A stretch of 64,000 nt of DNA, from assembly GCA_020081605.1 (NCBI GenBank), contig JAHREC010000018.1, forward strand, positions 1,488,001 through 1,552,000, read 5' to 3'. Below are positions 20,952 through 33,614 of the stretch, piece after piece. The stretch is from Albifimbria verrucaria. Its lineage: Eukaryota; Ascomycota; Sordariomycetes; Hypocreales; Stachybotryaceae. Below the pieces are notes generated by a model. That model was not told the DNA's origin. It worked only from the letters and a program-made list of their open reading frames with translations, and did no database searches. The translations under genes were made by a program, and so were the position numbers. How positions within the stretch are numbered: position 1 is the stretch's first letter; each line of letters starts with the position of its first letter.

Positions 20952-23900
20952 GGTTGCTGTAATACGATCGTATCACTTGTCCCGGAAATATTGAAAACAC
21001 GTCGTTGGGCAATTTGTGGGGAGGCAAAAATCGGAGATATAAAATGATTGATCCCCAAATTAGGCAGTTGGTAAACGATCTTCACGCCTGCCTGCGGATG
21101 CAGCTTATAGGGCTGGCATCTGGCATGTAAGTAGCCGTTGCCTAAGTCAGATTATGCAAAACATCACCTGTACTGTACAATTATGATATGCACTATTAAT
21201 TAACAAGACACCCAGTTGTACATGTTGCAAACAAGGATACATGTTTGATTCTCCATGCAATCAGCATGGTGTCACATTTGTCCTGGCAATGCCACGAAGA
21301 TCATAAGCTCACACATATAACCGCTCCTTCTTGGTCCGATCCCAATTGACACAATGTATAAATATAATTATTGCATCTCTTTCCTAGAAGTGCGCTAAGC
21401 AGTATTTGATCGAGTGCATTATTGGCTCGAATTCACTCTGAGGATTCCCAACCCTGCACGGGGCTCACGAGCTGCCACGAGGCTTTCCGCACTAACCCAC
21501 GACACTCTTTGAGCATCCCAGGCTTTCAAGGCTTGGTATACCTCATTTCTGAAAGTATTTATGTAATGGGAAGAACAATGTACCAGGATCACACACTCTA
21601 TTATTGAACTTATGGCAAGAATCCATGGGCTCACCCGTGGTCCTGAGCAGGTATCATCAGGCACCTCCTACCCTGAATCTTGCTTTTGGCTGGGACTTGT
21701 ATAATAGTAAGTGTACAAAATATATCAGCATCTCATGAGATTCTCTGTGTGTTTTGATTTCACGAACAGTTAATGACCTTAGTAGTCATGGCGGCGACTG
21801 TATTTGCCACTTTCTACTATACAGCACATCATTAACTCAATCATCTCCTTGGTTCACAGTAAAGCCAAGGCAGCGCGTATGTACGTATCGGTTACCTGAC
21901 CGAGAAAAAGAACCAGGGTTGCACGCCGAGCTGTCACCTGGTGTCTCAGGGCAGGCAATCGAGATGCAGTGCTGCAAGCCGACATGCCCACAAGACAAGG
22001 GTCTTCCTTGGCTGCATTTTAACACCACATCAAATCAATCCTCCGGGCTTCGAAATATGCCTTCTTCCTGAACGTAGGGCGGTTGTGTTTGGAGTCGTTT
22101 TAATGGGCTCTGCTACGTGAAGTCGAATAACACTGCTTTAGGGGATTAAGGGACGTTGGTAAATGAGATTCCGCACCTGTCAGCTTACCGGAATGGCCCT
22201 TGAGCCGCTTATCATCAGCTGAAGTGTGGCATGCGTTGTGAACCTTGTTACATGCCGGGGATCGCTGAGAAAATATTCGCCGAATCGAACACATGGGTCG
22301 CAACAAGGGCATTCGTCGCTTGTTCATCGCTACGAATCAGTGCTAACACTCGTTCACGCAAGGCTGCTGCGCTTAGCAGGGAATTCGGGACGGTCTCCGG
22401 AATTGCTGAGGCAAAGTAATCAGCTAAAGGTGCGCCCTTGTTGGCTGTTGAAGCGGTGAGAAGGCCAGCGCCTCAGTCGACGGGTCGCTGGCTGATGCTG
22501 ATCACTTCCCAGAAACCGTTGAGCTGACAGCAGACGTGCATGGACTTCATCAAATCACTCACATCATGCGCATCTCGGCTGGACCGCGATCCAAAGGTCT
22601 CATTGCAGGCGTAGGCCCTTGCATCGCCCACGTTCCCTCCCCACCCATCTTCAATGTCCCACTTTTTGCCGTACGTTTCCGATGTCCGACCAACGTGCAG
22701 ATGCAGTCGATTCCAGAAAAAGCTTCAAGGTTGTGGGACTGTGGAACGGAGAGGGAGTGGGACTGGCGATCAAGCGGACGGGCCCGTTAGGGTGTTGTTC
22801 ATGTCGTATTTGCACCCTCCAAATCCCTCACAGCACATGTAAAAGTCAACAATTTCTGTTGGGAAGCCAGTGTTGCCTTGCAGGGGCTGCAGGCAGGAAG
22901 CAAACACGACACGGATGCGACGGGTGCTGCTGTTGGGCTTGCTTGCGTCAAGAGATAATCCTACCCAGCCGACAACCACCACGCATGCAGTCCAACCTCC
23001 AATAGGCTCACGACGGCGAATTATGCAACCTAGGATAGAAGGGGTGGGGGCTCGAGTTTGCCAACATGAATCCCCAAAACAGAACACGAGATTTCGACGC
23101 TGACATGCCCTCACCTTGACGCGCGTCGACAGGAAAGGCTACGCTGAAATTTGAGTCGGTCAGCCCAGTGACTCGAACTGTGCAGGGAGTCTTGAGGCTG
23201 TGATGCGGCGTAGAAATGTGTCAAGGTCTGTTGAGTCGGATCAGGGACGTTTCATGCAGTCCGCATCATCCGAAGCTCTCAAACCCTGCATGTATGGATC
23301 ACAGAAAGCATGGGAGTGGAGGGAGGCTGCGAATAAGGTAGCGTACTTATCAATCAACAAGTTATCAGTGCATCCGTGACACACTGACCATGTCAAGTGG
23401 TTGTATATCCACACCCTCTCCTGGCAACCGAGCCATTCGCTTTCGCTTCCGGCCGGGAGGCGTTAAGACTATTGGAGGCTGCCGTGGCTCCGCGGCTAAC
23501 CCCTGCCGACCGGCCTGTCGGGGCTCGTGTGTTGCTGAGTATGAGTTGCTCGGTTGCCGCTTTCGATGGTAGCATTACGGCTTGATATATGCATGAACTG
23601 CTCAATGTAACCCTCCAAACCTCGTGTCCCTACATGAGGCGGAATGTAAGACCGCATCCGATAAGCTACACCGGTGTGTTTGAAATTCAAACCTCCTATG
23701 ATGCAATATGGCTGCAAGAGCTTCGAGTCTCGAACGACATTTGCAGTTGATGGCAGTGTACAATCTTTGAAAATCAAAGCTATCCTGTCGAAGACACATA
23801 TCGCTGACCTATGGCGCTCTCACCACCGTTCACCCTTGCAAGTGCTACTTCAGTTACTTTTAGACTCTCGCATGGATTGGATCGCTTCAACGGCCCCGGG

Positions 23901-24377
23901 CCGTAGAAGCAATGCCTACCTGGCCGTCTTACTCTATCCAATAGCCTGACCCAGGCTACCCATCCTCTCTCTTCATGTACAACCTACAAGGCAGACATGC
24001 TCTTAGACCACCTCGTGAATCAGCAGCCAAGCAGGAAGGGTCACCATCCTTGCTTCTGTGTCCTATTTTCCGGATGAGGGTGGACAATGCAACGAGATAT
24101 GTGAGGTACCGAGTCCTTGGATGCATCAGCTGAGTCCTTCGAGACCAGGGTGGACTGGCAGGTATCGAAGACTCACCATCTCGCAAGCATTCCTAAAACG
24201 ATGACCAGATAATGTAGTACTGTAGGTAAGTTGGACTATAAAGACCTCGTCTTGCCCCGTGAGAATCACCATCCTGCAAGATCATCTTCACTCACAGATC
24301 TTAGGTGTTCCAATTTGTCAAAGATCATCCTGTCCTTCTTTTAATAGTCTAGATCTACTATCCTTGAAAAGATCAAC
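20952..24377. other. Gene-free stretch of about 3.4 kb
   Basis: Upstream region of the lipase (minus) and the peroxidase (plus). Open frames here are short and show no domain. No transposase, reverse transcriptase or long repeat was seen. It marks the start of the sparsely coded accessory part of the window. Confidence 0.5.
24237..24243 (+). promoter_or_regulatory. TATA box candidate of the peroxidase gene
   Basis: TATAAAG, 141 bp upstream of the peroxidase ATG, a usual spacing for filamentous fungi. Confidence 0.5.
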
Positions 24378-25641
24378 ATGAGATCATTCCCTGCTTTGGC
24401 CACTGCCATGCTGGCAGGCGTTGACCTGGTCTCCGCCTACCCCGGAATGGGCCAGCAAATGGAAGATATCATGAAAATCAAGGAGCGACAGGCTGCCCCA
24501 GAGTTGATTGGCGACCTCCTGACTCTTCAAGACAGTGAGCTCACGCCTACTGCTGCATCCATCAAGGCAATTCTCTTGAACCAGGCTTCGGGTCAAGACA
24601 CTACCAGCTTTTACACTGAGCCTCTGCCACCCAAAGGTTCTAAGGCATGTGACTTGGACAGATGCTGCATCTGGAAGTACATCGCGGATGAGATGAAGTC
24701 TGCTATGGTGGGCAATGCTCAGCGATGCAACAACCTCGCCCGTGCTGCCGTTCGTCTGGGCTTCCATGATGCTGGTGCATGGTCCAAGAGCACCACAGGT
24801 GGAGGTGCTGACGGCTCTGTTGTGCTCGCACGGGAGTGTGAGGACCGTGCCGACAACAACGGTCTTCAGAACGTATGCTCTCAGATGAGAGCTTGGTACG
24901 ACAACTACAAGATTCACGGCATCACCATGGCCGATTTGATTCAGATGGCCGCCAACGTGGCCACTGTTGTCTGCCCTCTGGGCCCCCGAGTCCGTACTTT
25001 CGTCGGCCGTGTGGATAGCAGCACTCCTGCGCCTCAGGGACTCCTTCCTGGTCCTTTCCAGAGCGCGGATGAGCTGATTACCATGTTCGCTGACAAGACC
25101 ATCAGCCCCGGAGGTCTCGTCGCCCTTGTCGGAGCCCACACCACTAGCCAGCAGCGCTTTGTGGACCAGGCTCGTGCTGGTGACCCTCAGGACAGAACCC
25201 CTGGTGTCTGGGATGTTAACTTCTACGATGAGACTCTGAGCAACACCTCTCCTCGCCGTATCTTCAAGTTCCAGAGTGATATCAACCTGTCCCTCGACTC
25301 TAGGACTAGTGGAGCCTGGCGAGCATTCTCTGGCCAGACTGGTCAGCTCCCTTGGAACGGTGTAAGTTGATGCAACACAAACATGCTAAATTAAAAAGAC
25401 AATTGACTAATCACTCTAATAGGCCTACTCTCGCGCTTATGTCCGCCTCAGTCTGCTCGGTGTTAACAACATCAACGAGCTCATCGAGTGTACCAAGGTG
25501 CTCCCTCCTGTCGTCACCGGTAGCTTCCCTATCCCTGATGAGGTCGAGCTGAACACTTTCCTGAAGGGACCTCGTGACCAGGAGGCAACTGATGCGCTCC
25601 TTGAGGGTGATTTGCTTCCTGAATTCTCTGCAAAGATTTGA
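24378..25641 (+). CDS. Secreted class II-type haem peroxidase (ligninase-like)
   Basis: Plant/fungal peroxidase superfamily enzyme that oxidises aromatic substrates with H2O2 outside the cell. A signal peptide (MRSFPALATAMLAGVDLVSA) precedes a short propeptide-like segment. The distal haem site is AAVRLGFHDAGAW (Arg about 126, His about 130). The distal calcium-site loop GGADGSVVL follows. The proximal site is GGLVALVGAHTTSQQRFVD (His about 254). Many cysteines (DLDRCCIW, CEDRADNNGLQNVC) fit the disulfides of class II enzymes. The intron 25362-25421 interrupts only the 3' part, rejoining WNG-AYSRAYVRLSLLG. The reading is intact, about 400 residues. I cannot decide between manganese, lignin and generic peroxidase activity from motifs alone. 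It is a lone gene with about 3.4 kb of empty DNA upstream. Confidence 0.9.
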
Positions 25642-26187
25642 TTGAGACATAATTAGGGAGAGTGAAGGGAGAGGCGTAAATGGGGTATATTCTCTAGTAT
25701 GACAAAATTTCAATAACTATGGTGTGAATAGAAAAGGGAGCTACTACCCAAATTTGCTTCGAGGCCACCCTTTAATAAAATCATTTGTTGTAAATTGTCC
25801 AATGCTCGCTAATCAACCAAAATGTATACACGTCTGGCCAACTCCGGACGACGAAATAATAGCTGGAGAGATAGGCTAGGCCTTGAATGAAACGCCTTAT
25901 GAGCTAGTTTAGTTAAGTCAAATACCGAGCTCTTAGCCATTTACTTGGCTTATTTCTTCTGAAGTTGCTCGTTATTTCTGTTCTAGCATGGCACATGGAA
26001 ATGCGCCTACCTTCCATAACCTTAACCGCCATGGCTATGTTTGTCGAGAATCTAGCGTGAAGCCGACAGCCCACAGGCTATTAACCTGAGTGGGCTTTTT
26101 CAATAAAAACTTCTAGCGTCGGTGTTTTTGTGAGATCAGAGGAGCATCACCACGCTATTGTATCATAAAAATGACTGAAGATCGTGT
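25642..26187. other. Intergenic region between convergent genes
   Basis: 3' flanks of the peroxidase and the PGAP4-like gene. A+T-rich, with nothing recognised. Confidence 0.5.
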
Positions 26188-27453
26188 TCATGTGTCCAAC
26201 TTCTCGAAACTAAAGTTCCAGGTAGCTTTTGCTATCCCGCCTGCAGCAGAGCTGCCTCTCCTACCAACATGCTGAAGGACACTAGGCACCAGGCCCAGCT
26301 TTTTCAACCCAAGATTGTCTGCTACGCTTTCAATGAGCGAGTCGCCGGGCAGTATGTAAGGAGGTTGTATAAGATGTGACTTGATTGTTTCGAGATGCCG
26401 ATACGGGAACGCAAGACCCTGGGCACAGCAACCATAACGGGGCATCTCTCGGAGGCCCGGCCGGTAGTTGTTCACTAATAACCTCCCAGCCATGAAGTAG
26501 AGAAGTATGAAGCATGCTGTCCACGCATAGAATAATGCGTAAGTGCGTAGGTGCCGCTTGAGATTAGATGAAAAGTTCGCTGATGATTTGGAATGCCCTC
26601 CTGCATAATCTAAAGCAGACAGAACAACAAACATTCCCAGGTAGACGAGAACAATATTCTTGACGTAGATGGGAGTTTCTTCATTGTTCCACCCAAGGTA
26701 TGTCTCGGAGTAGAATAGCCGTAGGTAAAACCAGTCTTGATGAGCCGTAACAAACGTGTTCTCAGCATTTAATAATCCCCAGCGAAGCCGCGTGAACCAG
26801 TCACGTGAAGCAATAACGTCATCTTCTACTAGAAGAAAGAACGGAGAACCTCGACGCTTGCAAGATTCCAAAACTGTTGTGTAGTCGCGTCGAACATGTT
26901 CGTTGCGATTCGTCTCTGGATTTTCGTTGCTTAGTTTGAATGGTATTCGACGATAACCTGTTGTTTCAGCGATGCCCGACTGCTGCGAGTATATCAAGAC
27001 TTCGTCAGCAAGTTGTTCCAGCCATGTTTGGCCGTATGCAGGGTTGTCTTTAGCATCGTCGTCTGCTAAGAGTACCACAATATAGACCGAGTCTCGTTCT
27101 TCGATGCTTAAACTGTCGGATAATGATGCGATCGTTCTTCGGAGAAATTGTTCGCTCTCCCTTTTAGTGCTTGGTATGCCGACACAAATCTCTTCTGTGG
27201 GTGACTTCAAGATAGGTTGAAGTTTTTGCGTGTCTTGGTCTCTTGGGAGGGAACTCGCTGAAGTGTTCGCTGAGATTTTTGATATGTATTCATCCGCTTG
27301 AATCTCTCTTCGTTCTGAATAGCTTGGGTTATAAGCCCGATACGGGTCATAGAATATGGAGGACGGGTCTGTATATGAATGAGACCGGCAGTAGTAAAAG
27401 AAACCCAGCCACAAGGTAGCGAGAACAAAATGAGCAATGATCGGTCTTGCCAT
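26188..27453 (-). CDS. PGAP4/TMEM246-like Golgi membrane glycosyltransferase
   Basis: PGAP4-type proteins add GalNAc to GPI anchors in the animal Golgi; fungal homologues are uncharacterised. An N-terminal signal anchor (IIAHFVLATLWLGFFYYC) is followed by a GT-A-like domain: EICVGIPSTKRESEQFLRRT, VYIVVLLADDD, and LLVEDDVIASRDWF, which supplies the metal-binding EDD. Two tandem hydrophobic segments (IVLVYLGMFVVLSALDYAGG and LFYAWTACFILLYFMAGRLL) split the domain, as in the PGAP4 family. The end carries the sequence PRYGCCAQGLAFPYRHLE and a conserved VPSVLQHVGRRGSS. The reading is an uninterrupted 421 codons with no intron. Its place between a peroxidase and a Clr5-domain gene suggests an accessory glycosyltransferase rather than a housekeeping one. 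Confidence 0.78.
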   Translation of the reverse strand: MARPIIAHFVLATLWLGFFYYCRSHSYTDPSSIFYDPYRAYNPSYSERREIQADEYISKISANTSASSLPRDQDTQKLQPILKSPTEEICVGIPSTKRESEQFLRRTIASLSDSLSIEERDSVYIVVLLADDDAKDNPAYGQTWLEQLADEVLIYSQQSGIAETTGYRRIPFKLSNENPETNRNEHVRRDYTTVLESCKRRGSPFFLLVEDDVIASRDWFTRLRWGLLNAENTFVTAHQDWFYLRLFYSETYLGWNNEETPIYVKNIVLVYLGMFVVLSALDYAGGHSKSSANFSSNLKRHLRTYALFYAWTACFILLYFMAGRLLVNNYRPGLREMPRYGCCAQGLAFPYRHLETIKSHLIQPPYILPGDSLIESVADNLGLKKLGLVPSVLQHVGRRGSSAAGGIAKATWNFSFEKLDT

Positions 27454-29148
27454 TGAAGCTATGGGAACATTCCATCAAGTTCAACTCGATTCAAGCCACG
27501 TAAATTCTGGCGCAGGATAGAAAGAAAGTAGAAAATAAGGTAATACGTATGCTTACAGAGGCCGAAACGACCCAGAATAGCTCCTCCTATCACCCCGTTC
27601 TTCGGCCATTGCGAATGCATATTCGTCATCATTCAATCAAGTAGTTAATCAATCCTGCATAGGGAAGGATTAGCGCCTAATGGAGTAGCGTTCTGGAGAA
27701 GTGGGATACGAGAAACAAATAGGGCTGTGCAGGTCTCGTATATCTGGTGGGCTTGAGCGATCGTCCCCACCATGGTCATATACTAATAGGCCGTGCCGAA
27801 CATCCGTACTCGACCTTTGATATACTCAAATTGGAGCAGAAACTGCAGTTGAAACATGCCATAAATACGAAGGGCATGAACATTTCAAGCATGTCACTTG
27901 AATGTCAATGGTGACCAACACTCAATACTTAAACCCTCCTCCGCTGAACTTACAACAAAACAAAATAGATCATCTACACTCAACGAACAACGGCTTATAA
28001 CTACATGATCATCGGTACTTGATTCTAAATTATTAAGCTTAGCTAACGGGGGCATGCTTACCTTCACCCCAACCTCGTCGACCTCAAAATGTGAAACGAA
28101 AACGCGAGAGCTACGCAATGCGTTTAAAGCGTGAGGAGATAAATACCAACCATCATGTAGTGGAGTGCACTAGTTTCGGATCGTCACTTCTGATGGATCA
28201 TTATGTTGCTCCAAATAGACCTAAAACAAGCCTTTCTGCCGTTGCGTCCATGTTGATCTTGGACTAGCTCCATGGCCTCGCCAATAGAAGTCGCTTGCTC
28301 CACTTAACATTATGCGATGTGGAGCTGAACAACAGACATCAAATACCGTACGATTTTTATCTGAACGATTAGGAGACTCAGTTTGACATTAGTTATTAGG
28401 CAATAAGTGTTGGTAGACGATGAAAGCCCAAGACGCAGATCCTCGAGTACTTAGACTATTACTGTGAATTTAACTTCATGGTGAAGATACCGGAAAGGAA
28501 CCTGGCTGAGGACTATGTGGCCCATGGTAGCCAATCGGCATTTTCAGTGGGATATCCCAACGATCCTTGCACCATGAGCCACCATGAGCCCATCTCGCCG
28601 AGACCACCGAGCCGATCATACTGACTAGTGCATGTCCTAACACTGATAATAACCGCAGCAAATCTGCTGACTGTCATGATTCGACCTCCGCTCCATATTT
28701 CTTTTAAGTGCCTCATGAATGTATCATCCAACCAATCTGTCCCTCGTATTCAATTGCTCTGCCACATTAGGAAAGCAAGCGGAAAAGAGTTAGGAAAGCT
28801 AGGACAGTTGGAAATCCTACAAATATCAACTGCCAAATATAAATATGTACTCAATGAATATTTTTCCATAAGATGTTCTATCTGAAAAGAATTGCATTGC
28901 GAGTTTGGCCTGATAAGTACATGTGCAATATTCTGTATTATCACAACAGGCCAGCCCTATGAAGGCAAGGTGAAACGAAAGGGGCATGCAGCTCCCAAGG
29001 CCTTTGGTTGTCTGTTCAATAGCTCTAAATAAGGATCAAATCTCTGGAATTTACGCAAAGACTTACTACGATTGCATAAATCAAGCCACAAACTATTCCT
29101 ACAGTTATCCTGAGGTGTAAACTCAGACCATATATACAGGAACATCAT
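27454..29148. other. Gene-free, A+T-rich stretch
   Basis: 1.7 kb between two minus-strand genes, with short chance frames only. No repeat or RNA gene was recognised. Confidence 0.45.
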
Positions 29149-30829
29149 TCAGAAACCGCTCCAGTCGCTGCTGTGCTTCTCGACATATCTCCACCGCTTC
29201 TTCAACATCCCTGTCATTAACAAATGATCAGCCAGCTCCCACAACTCATGGACAGTTTGGGGCCCTGTGATACTTTGTCCGTACTCTCGTAAAGTAACGA
29301 TGTCCCGTAGTTGACTCACCGAAGAATTCCCAGCATCTAATCCCTCGTCGAGCTGAACTTTCAAGAGTGTTTTCATAATGTAAGCCAAAATTCGAGCATG
29401 GAAACGGTTTGTTTCATCATTCAGCAGCAGCCATGGGGAGGAATCCACTTGGCTAACAGCTCCGCTGGATATGTTTGTACCCGATGGGAAAGAGATTTTG
29501 TGCTGAAGAACTCTGCTCTTAAGAAGCCCTGACATAACCAAACACTTATTCCTGAGACTCTTATACTCGAGAGTGCACATATGTTGTATTTTTGCAATGC
29601 AGTCGGCTTTCAATTGCTCGTAATTATCCGGCATTTTTCTCTCCTCTCGAGCTCACTTGTCATACTCAATTCGCGATGAACACGGAATTCAGCATCGATC
29701 ATTTCGGGGTTCTGCGTCGGTGTTTTCGTTTTACTTTCCAAAGAGAACCAGTTGTCGGCGTCACTAAGCTTGTCGTTGGGTAGTTGCACTAGCTCGGAGT
29801 CCCAAACAAGATGGTAGTATAGCAACAGAAATTTGGAGTCGAAATGCTCAATAACGATGTTGGCGTTGACAGCCCATCCTTGCTCTAAAACAGTTACCTG
29901 GAACGGTACCAAATCTCGCTTCCATATGTTAAGTAATCTTTGGAGACTATGCAGCAAAGGCGTAACCGGGTGTGGATCCGCATAATCTCTGCGCACAAGC
30001 TCCTGGATGTGATGGAGAAGCAAGTGCAACAACTGTGTTTCTCCGAGCCGCGTAATACTGTAGAGTAGTTCTAGAATGTTCCAGATGAACAGGGAGGCTC
30101 GGCTTGGAGAAGACCCTCTATCTGTAGGAAGGCCTTGCGAGCCAATAGTCCAGCAAGAACGCCTTGACCACGTTGAAGGAGGCCTACAATGACCCTGAAT
30201 GAAAAGCTAAGCTGCTCAGATTCATATAAATTCTTGTTAATTTTCTTTTTGGCCGAAAAATATGGTTCATGGACCTTGGGTCTAATGGAGCTCGATGGTG
30301 AGGTAGAAAGAGAATCATCCGTTGATGTAGCTGACTCGAAGAAAGCGAAGCTCCACGCTTGGATGCCTGATAAGAATGCCAGCCTTTCTCTGTCGGAGGG
30401 ACAAAGATCGACAAGAAGGAATGGGCTTGTTATTTCGGATACATTGTTGGCAAAACACCTTTTGGTTGAAATGCATTTTGGATTTATATGGGATCGTACG
30501 GAGTGTTTTTCATCAAGTTGGCTTGGCTCAACACGATCACGCCGCGTATTTTTGTAAAACCCCATTTAGTAAATCGCTTCTTGTACATTTGAGTGCTGCA
30601 AGAACATGCTCATTAACAACTACCATTTCGTGGGCCCACCTTGAACTCGAATCAAACGGGAAACAACTCACGTGGCCCTGAATCGATACTCCTCCTCCAT
30701 TTTCTGCATGACATATCTGAGCTTTCGGCGCTCACGTACATACATGCGCTCAATATGGGGATACACAGCCGCCCACTCCTTTTCGCTGTGGTGCGTCGGC
30801 AAGGCCGGCTCCAGGGTGTTGACCCAGGC
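29149..30829 (-). CDS. Clr5-domain protein
   Basis: The N-terminal part fits the Clr5 domain, found in fungal proteins related to S. pombe Clr5 (heterochromatic silencing): EWAAVYPHIERMYVRERRKL and MQKMEEEYRFRATTQMYKKR then FTKWGFYKN. The intron 30596-30671 lies inside it (GTGAGT...TGCAG) and restores FRAT-TQMYKKRF. The rest, about 450 residues, is helical with repeats of LLHHIQELV type and no known domain. Shifts occur just after FTKWG (about 30560), in the C run at 30083-30085 and in the A run near 29635. The start is unclear: no ATG precedes the Clr5 core in frame, and a CTAG acceptor at 30830-30833 suggests an upstream exon. Such genes often sit in accessory regions and may act as regulators; that is inference. 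Confidence 0.7.
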
Positions 30830-31475
30830 CTAGATGGCAAAGCGGCTAGCGGCACAAACTGCTGCAACATCGTGATACATCGAAGAAGAAACTTTTTCAG
30901 GGCCTCTGAGTGGTGTTTGATGAACCTGAAAGAATCAGTTGGGATGTCAGATATGAGTGGAGTGTGAGTTGTTCAGGCAATCCGCTAATAAACTCCCCAT
31001 GGAGCTATGATAGTATGCGACAGGGAAACCCTGGTCGCACTATGGAAGATCTTATTCTCACGACTTGATTGGCACAAAGTAGAGTGGGGACAATGAAGGA
31101 TTCCTAGTGACCAATGTGATGACTGCAAAAGATCCCCTTCGCGCACCGCCCATCCACACTCATCATCACCAGATTCACGAATTGTAGGGTAGAGAAAAGT
31201 TCCGTGGGAACCAATCTTATCACCAAGCCACCAAAGGAATTGTTGCGATATGGTGAATGAATAACAGCAAGTTTTAGACTTATGTTTCTACATGTTAGGA
31301 TGTTTGCTTTGTAATCTGACAATTACTGAACTTATATAAACAGCCTTCATCTTCTTATTCGGCGTATTTCATTAAATACTATCTTGTTATGAATGTTTAC
31401 TTGGACATCTTACACACCTTTCGAACCAAAACAATTGTTACTTCTTCTCTTTCTTCGAAGGAGCAAATCCCAGCC
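30830..31475. other. Divergent promoter region of Clr5-domain and SDR genes
   Basis: About 650 bp holding a possible first exon of the Clr5-domain gene and the promoter of the dehydrogenase. A TATA box candidate is annotated separately. Confidence 0.45.
31333..31340 (+). promoter_or_regulatory. TATA box candidate of the SDR gene
   Basis: TATATAAA, 143 bp upstream of the ATG at 31476. Confidence 0.5.
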
Positions 31476-32553
31476 ATGTCAGCAAGACTACAAGACAAAG
31501 CTGTGTTTGAGGCCAGCCTCCGTGGCGCCATTGTCCGCCAGATGTTCCACAACGTTCCTCCCATACCACCACACATCAATCTCGACAAGAAGACGGCAAT
31601 TGTCACGGGATCCAGTACTGGGCTGGGCCTGGAGTGTGCTCGTCAGTTCCTCCAAAAGGCCTCGAGCACCTCATCCTCGCCGTGCGGTCACAATCAAAAG
31701 GCGACACGGCTTCAAAACTCCTACAGGCGGATTTCCCTCAAGCCAAAATTGAAATTTGGCTTCTTGACATGGAATCCGAAGCTTCGGTTCGAAGGTTTGC
31801 CGCTCGATGCCAGGACCTGGACCGGCTTGACATTGCCATTCTAAATGCTGGTTGCGGCAAGCTGGCTTTTCAGCGCTGCAACGAAGGAAAGAAACGCGAA
31901 ATCACGCTCCAAGTCAACTATCTAAGCACAGTGCTCCTCGCTATTCTTCTCATACCCATTCTGAAGGCTAAAGCTAGGACGCTCCCGGGTCGCTTGACCC
32001 TAGTTGGATCAGATATGGCATTTTGGGCAAAGATGGAGCAAGAGTCTGGAAGCATTTTGGATACGCTTGATAAGGAACCTGGTTACGATGGCATGGCTCA
32101 ATACGGCAAGACAAAACTGCTGCTAGCCATGGCTGTATCAAAGTTACCTGACCTTGTCAGCGCCGATGATGTTATTATCAACCTTGTCAACCCCAGTGGT
32201 GTCAGAGGAACAGAACTTATGCGCGATTCCAAAGGGCAATATCTCGTACAGGCTTTTGTTTATCTTTCAGGAATATTTTTGGGCCGTAACCTGGTCGACG
32301 GAACGAGACAATATTTGTACTCATCATTGGTTCTAGGTAAGGAGAGCCATGGTTCATGGACAGATTTCAAAATCAGGCCGTAAGTGTCGAAGCCTTTAAA
32401 CATGATCTAGTCAATTCCACATCTACTAACATTACTTGAAGTTACCCGCCTATAATGTATACTGTTAAAGGTCGCCAAATTACCGATAGACTTTGGAGCG
32501 AGACACTTGAGGAGCTTGGTTTTCCGGTACCCACAACTAAGCCAGCAGAATAA
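31476..32553 (+). CDS. Short-chain dehydrogenase/reductase
   Basis: Classical-type Rossmann NAD(P)H oxidoreductase of the retinol dehydrogenase/WWOX-like SDR group. The cofactor loop is IVTGSSTGLGLECARQFL, followed by LAVRSQSKG, LDMESEASVRRFA, the structural motif AILNAGCG, and the catalytic YGKTK with the preceding Ser in LVGSDMAFW. The intron 32380-32441 (GTAAGT...TGAAG) joins the last coding exon, which ends ELGFPVPTTKPAE. One base is missing from the GG run at 31658-31659. I chose the ATG at 31476; an in-frame ATG at 31389 would add 29 residues without family support. About 330 residues, usual for the group. It points toward the PKS 3.9 kb downstream and could act on a polyketide ketone or alcohol; this is inference from position. 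Confidence 0.87.
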
Positions 32554-33599
32554 CGACTGTAGCCATTGGCTCATGATGGATAAATCAAAACAATTTCACT
32601 GTCAATTACAGAGGCCTTAATTGGTATTCTACAATCGTCATGAAGATAGTTTGAATATATAAAATAGCATATGTATTGCGTTGGATATGGAAAGGCGAAG
32701 ATACGGCGTTTTATTTTTTTTAACTACCCTGGATTAGTTTACCTCCGTTGCCCTTCTTATTGGTATATAGACTGCAGACTACCCGACCTTATGCCAAAGG
32801 ACAAGCAAGCATCTTTTATCTTTCTTTATAAATACAATTATTTGCTCCATACCTTACGCCTCTACGGAGCATCTATTGGCCAATGATGCATGATACCCAA
32901 TTTCATTCATCGTCTCCATGACATTATTGTCGTGCCCCACGAAGTAACCGAACTTGCTGTTTGGGATGTGGTATTTCGTCCCAACAATGTATTCACACTG
33001 AGCAGCATTAAGATGAAGCAGAAGTCTCTTTGGTATGATTTTCATCACGTATTCTGCCAGAATTACGGCAATTGATTTTTGTGAGCGGAAGGCTAGAAAA
33101 ACAGAGCAGTTTGTCCCTTTATTATGCTGAATTAGTTATGAGTTTAATTCTAGACTGTTTTTTCTTTCATCAATACAAGGCAGAATGGTTACTATTTGAG
33201 AACTAGGAGACCAAAAACACCTTTATACAGCTTGAATAAAGCTAAGCTCTGGAATCTCTCCAAAGTGAGCCCTAAACACCATAGTGTATCCTCTATGCCA
33301 TTGCGTAGGTTTATTCACACAGTAGCGAGCATTTGTACGTGACTTTCTACCTCTATGTTAGATTTTAGAGGTATGGCTCTTGCAACGTTCGGATAGCTAG
33401 CAAAATATGACATAGACCGAAGTTGGAAGGAACACACAACAAGGAATCCCCAAACTTGGTCCTGGGAAACATAGATCAGAAATCTTCACGGCGTTTAATC
33501 CAGAATCCAGAGTACAAGAACAAAAAGTCTCCTATCCTGAGTTCTTAGCTGCGGCTGGGGTTATCCCATTAAGAATTAATTCCTAATTCGGTTAAAATT

Positions 33600-33614
33600 G
33601 TCAGCTGAGCTGAC
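33600..33614. repeat. Short inverted repeat
   Basis: GTCAGCT-G-AGCTGAC, two 7-base arms with one central base, in noncoding DNA. It may be a dimeric-factor site or chance. Confidence 0.4.

Noticed and set aside
30189..30681. Plus-strand frames of 101-122 codons opposite the Clr5-domain gene
   Set aside because: Antisense shadows; the minus strand carries the recognisable domain and intron.
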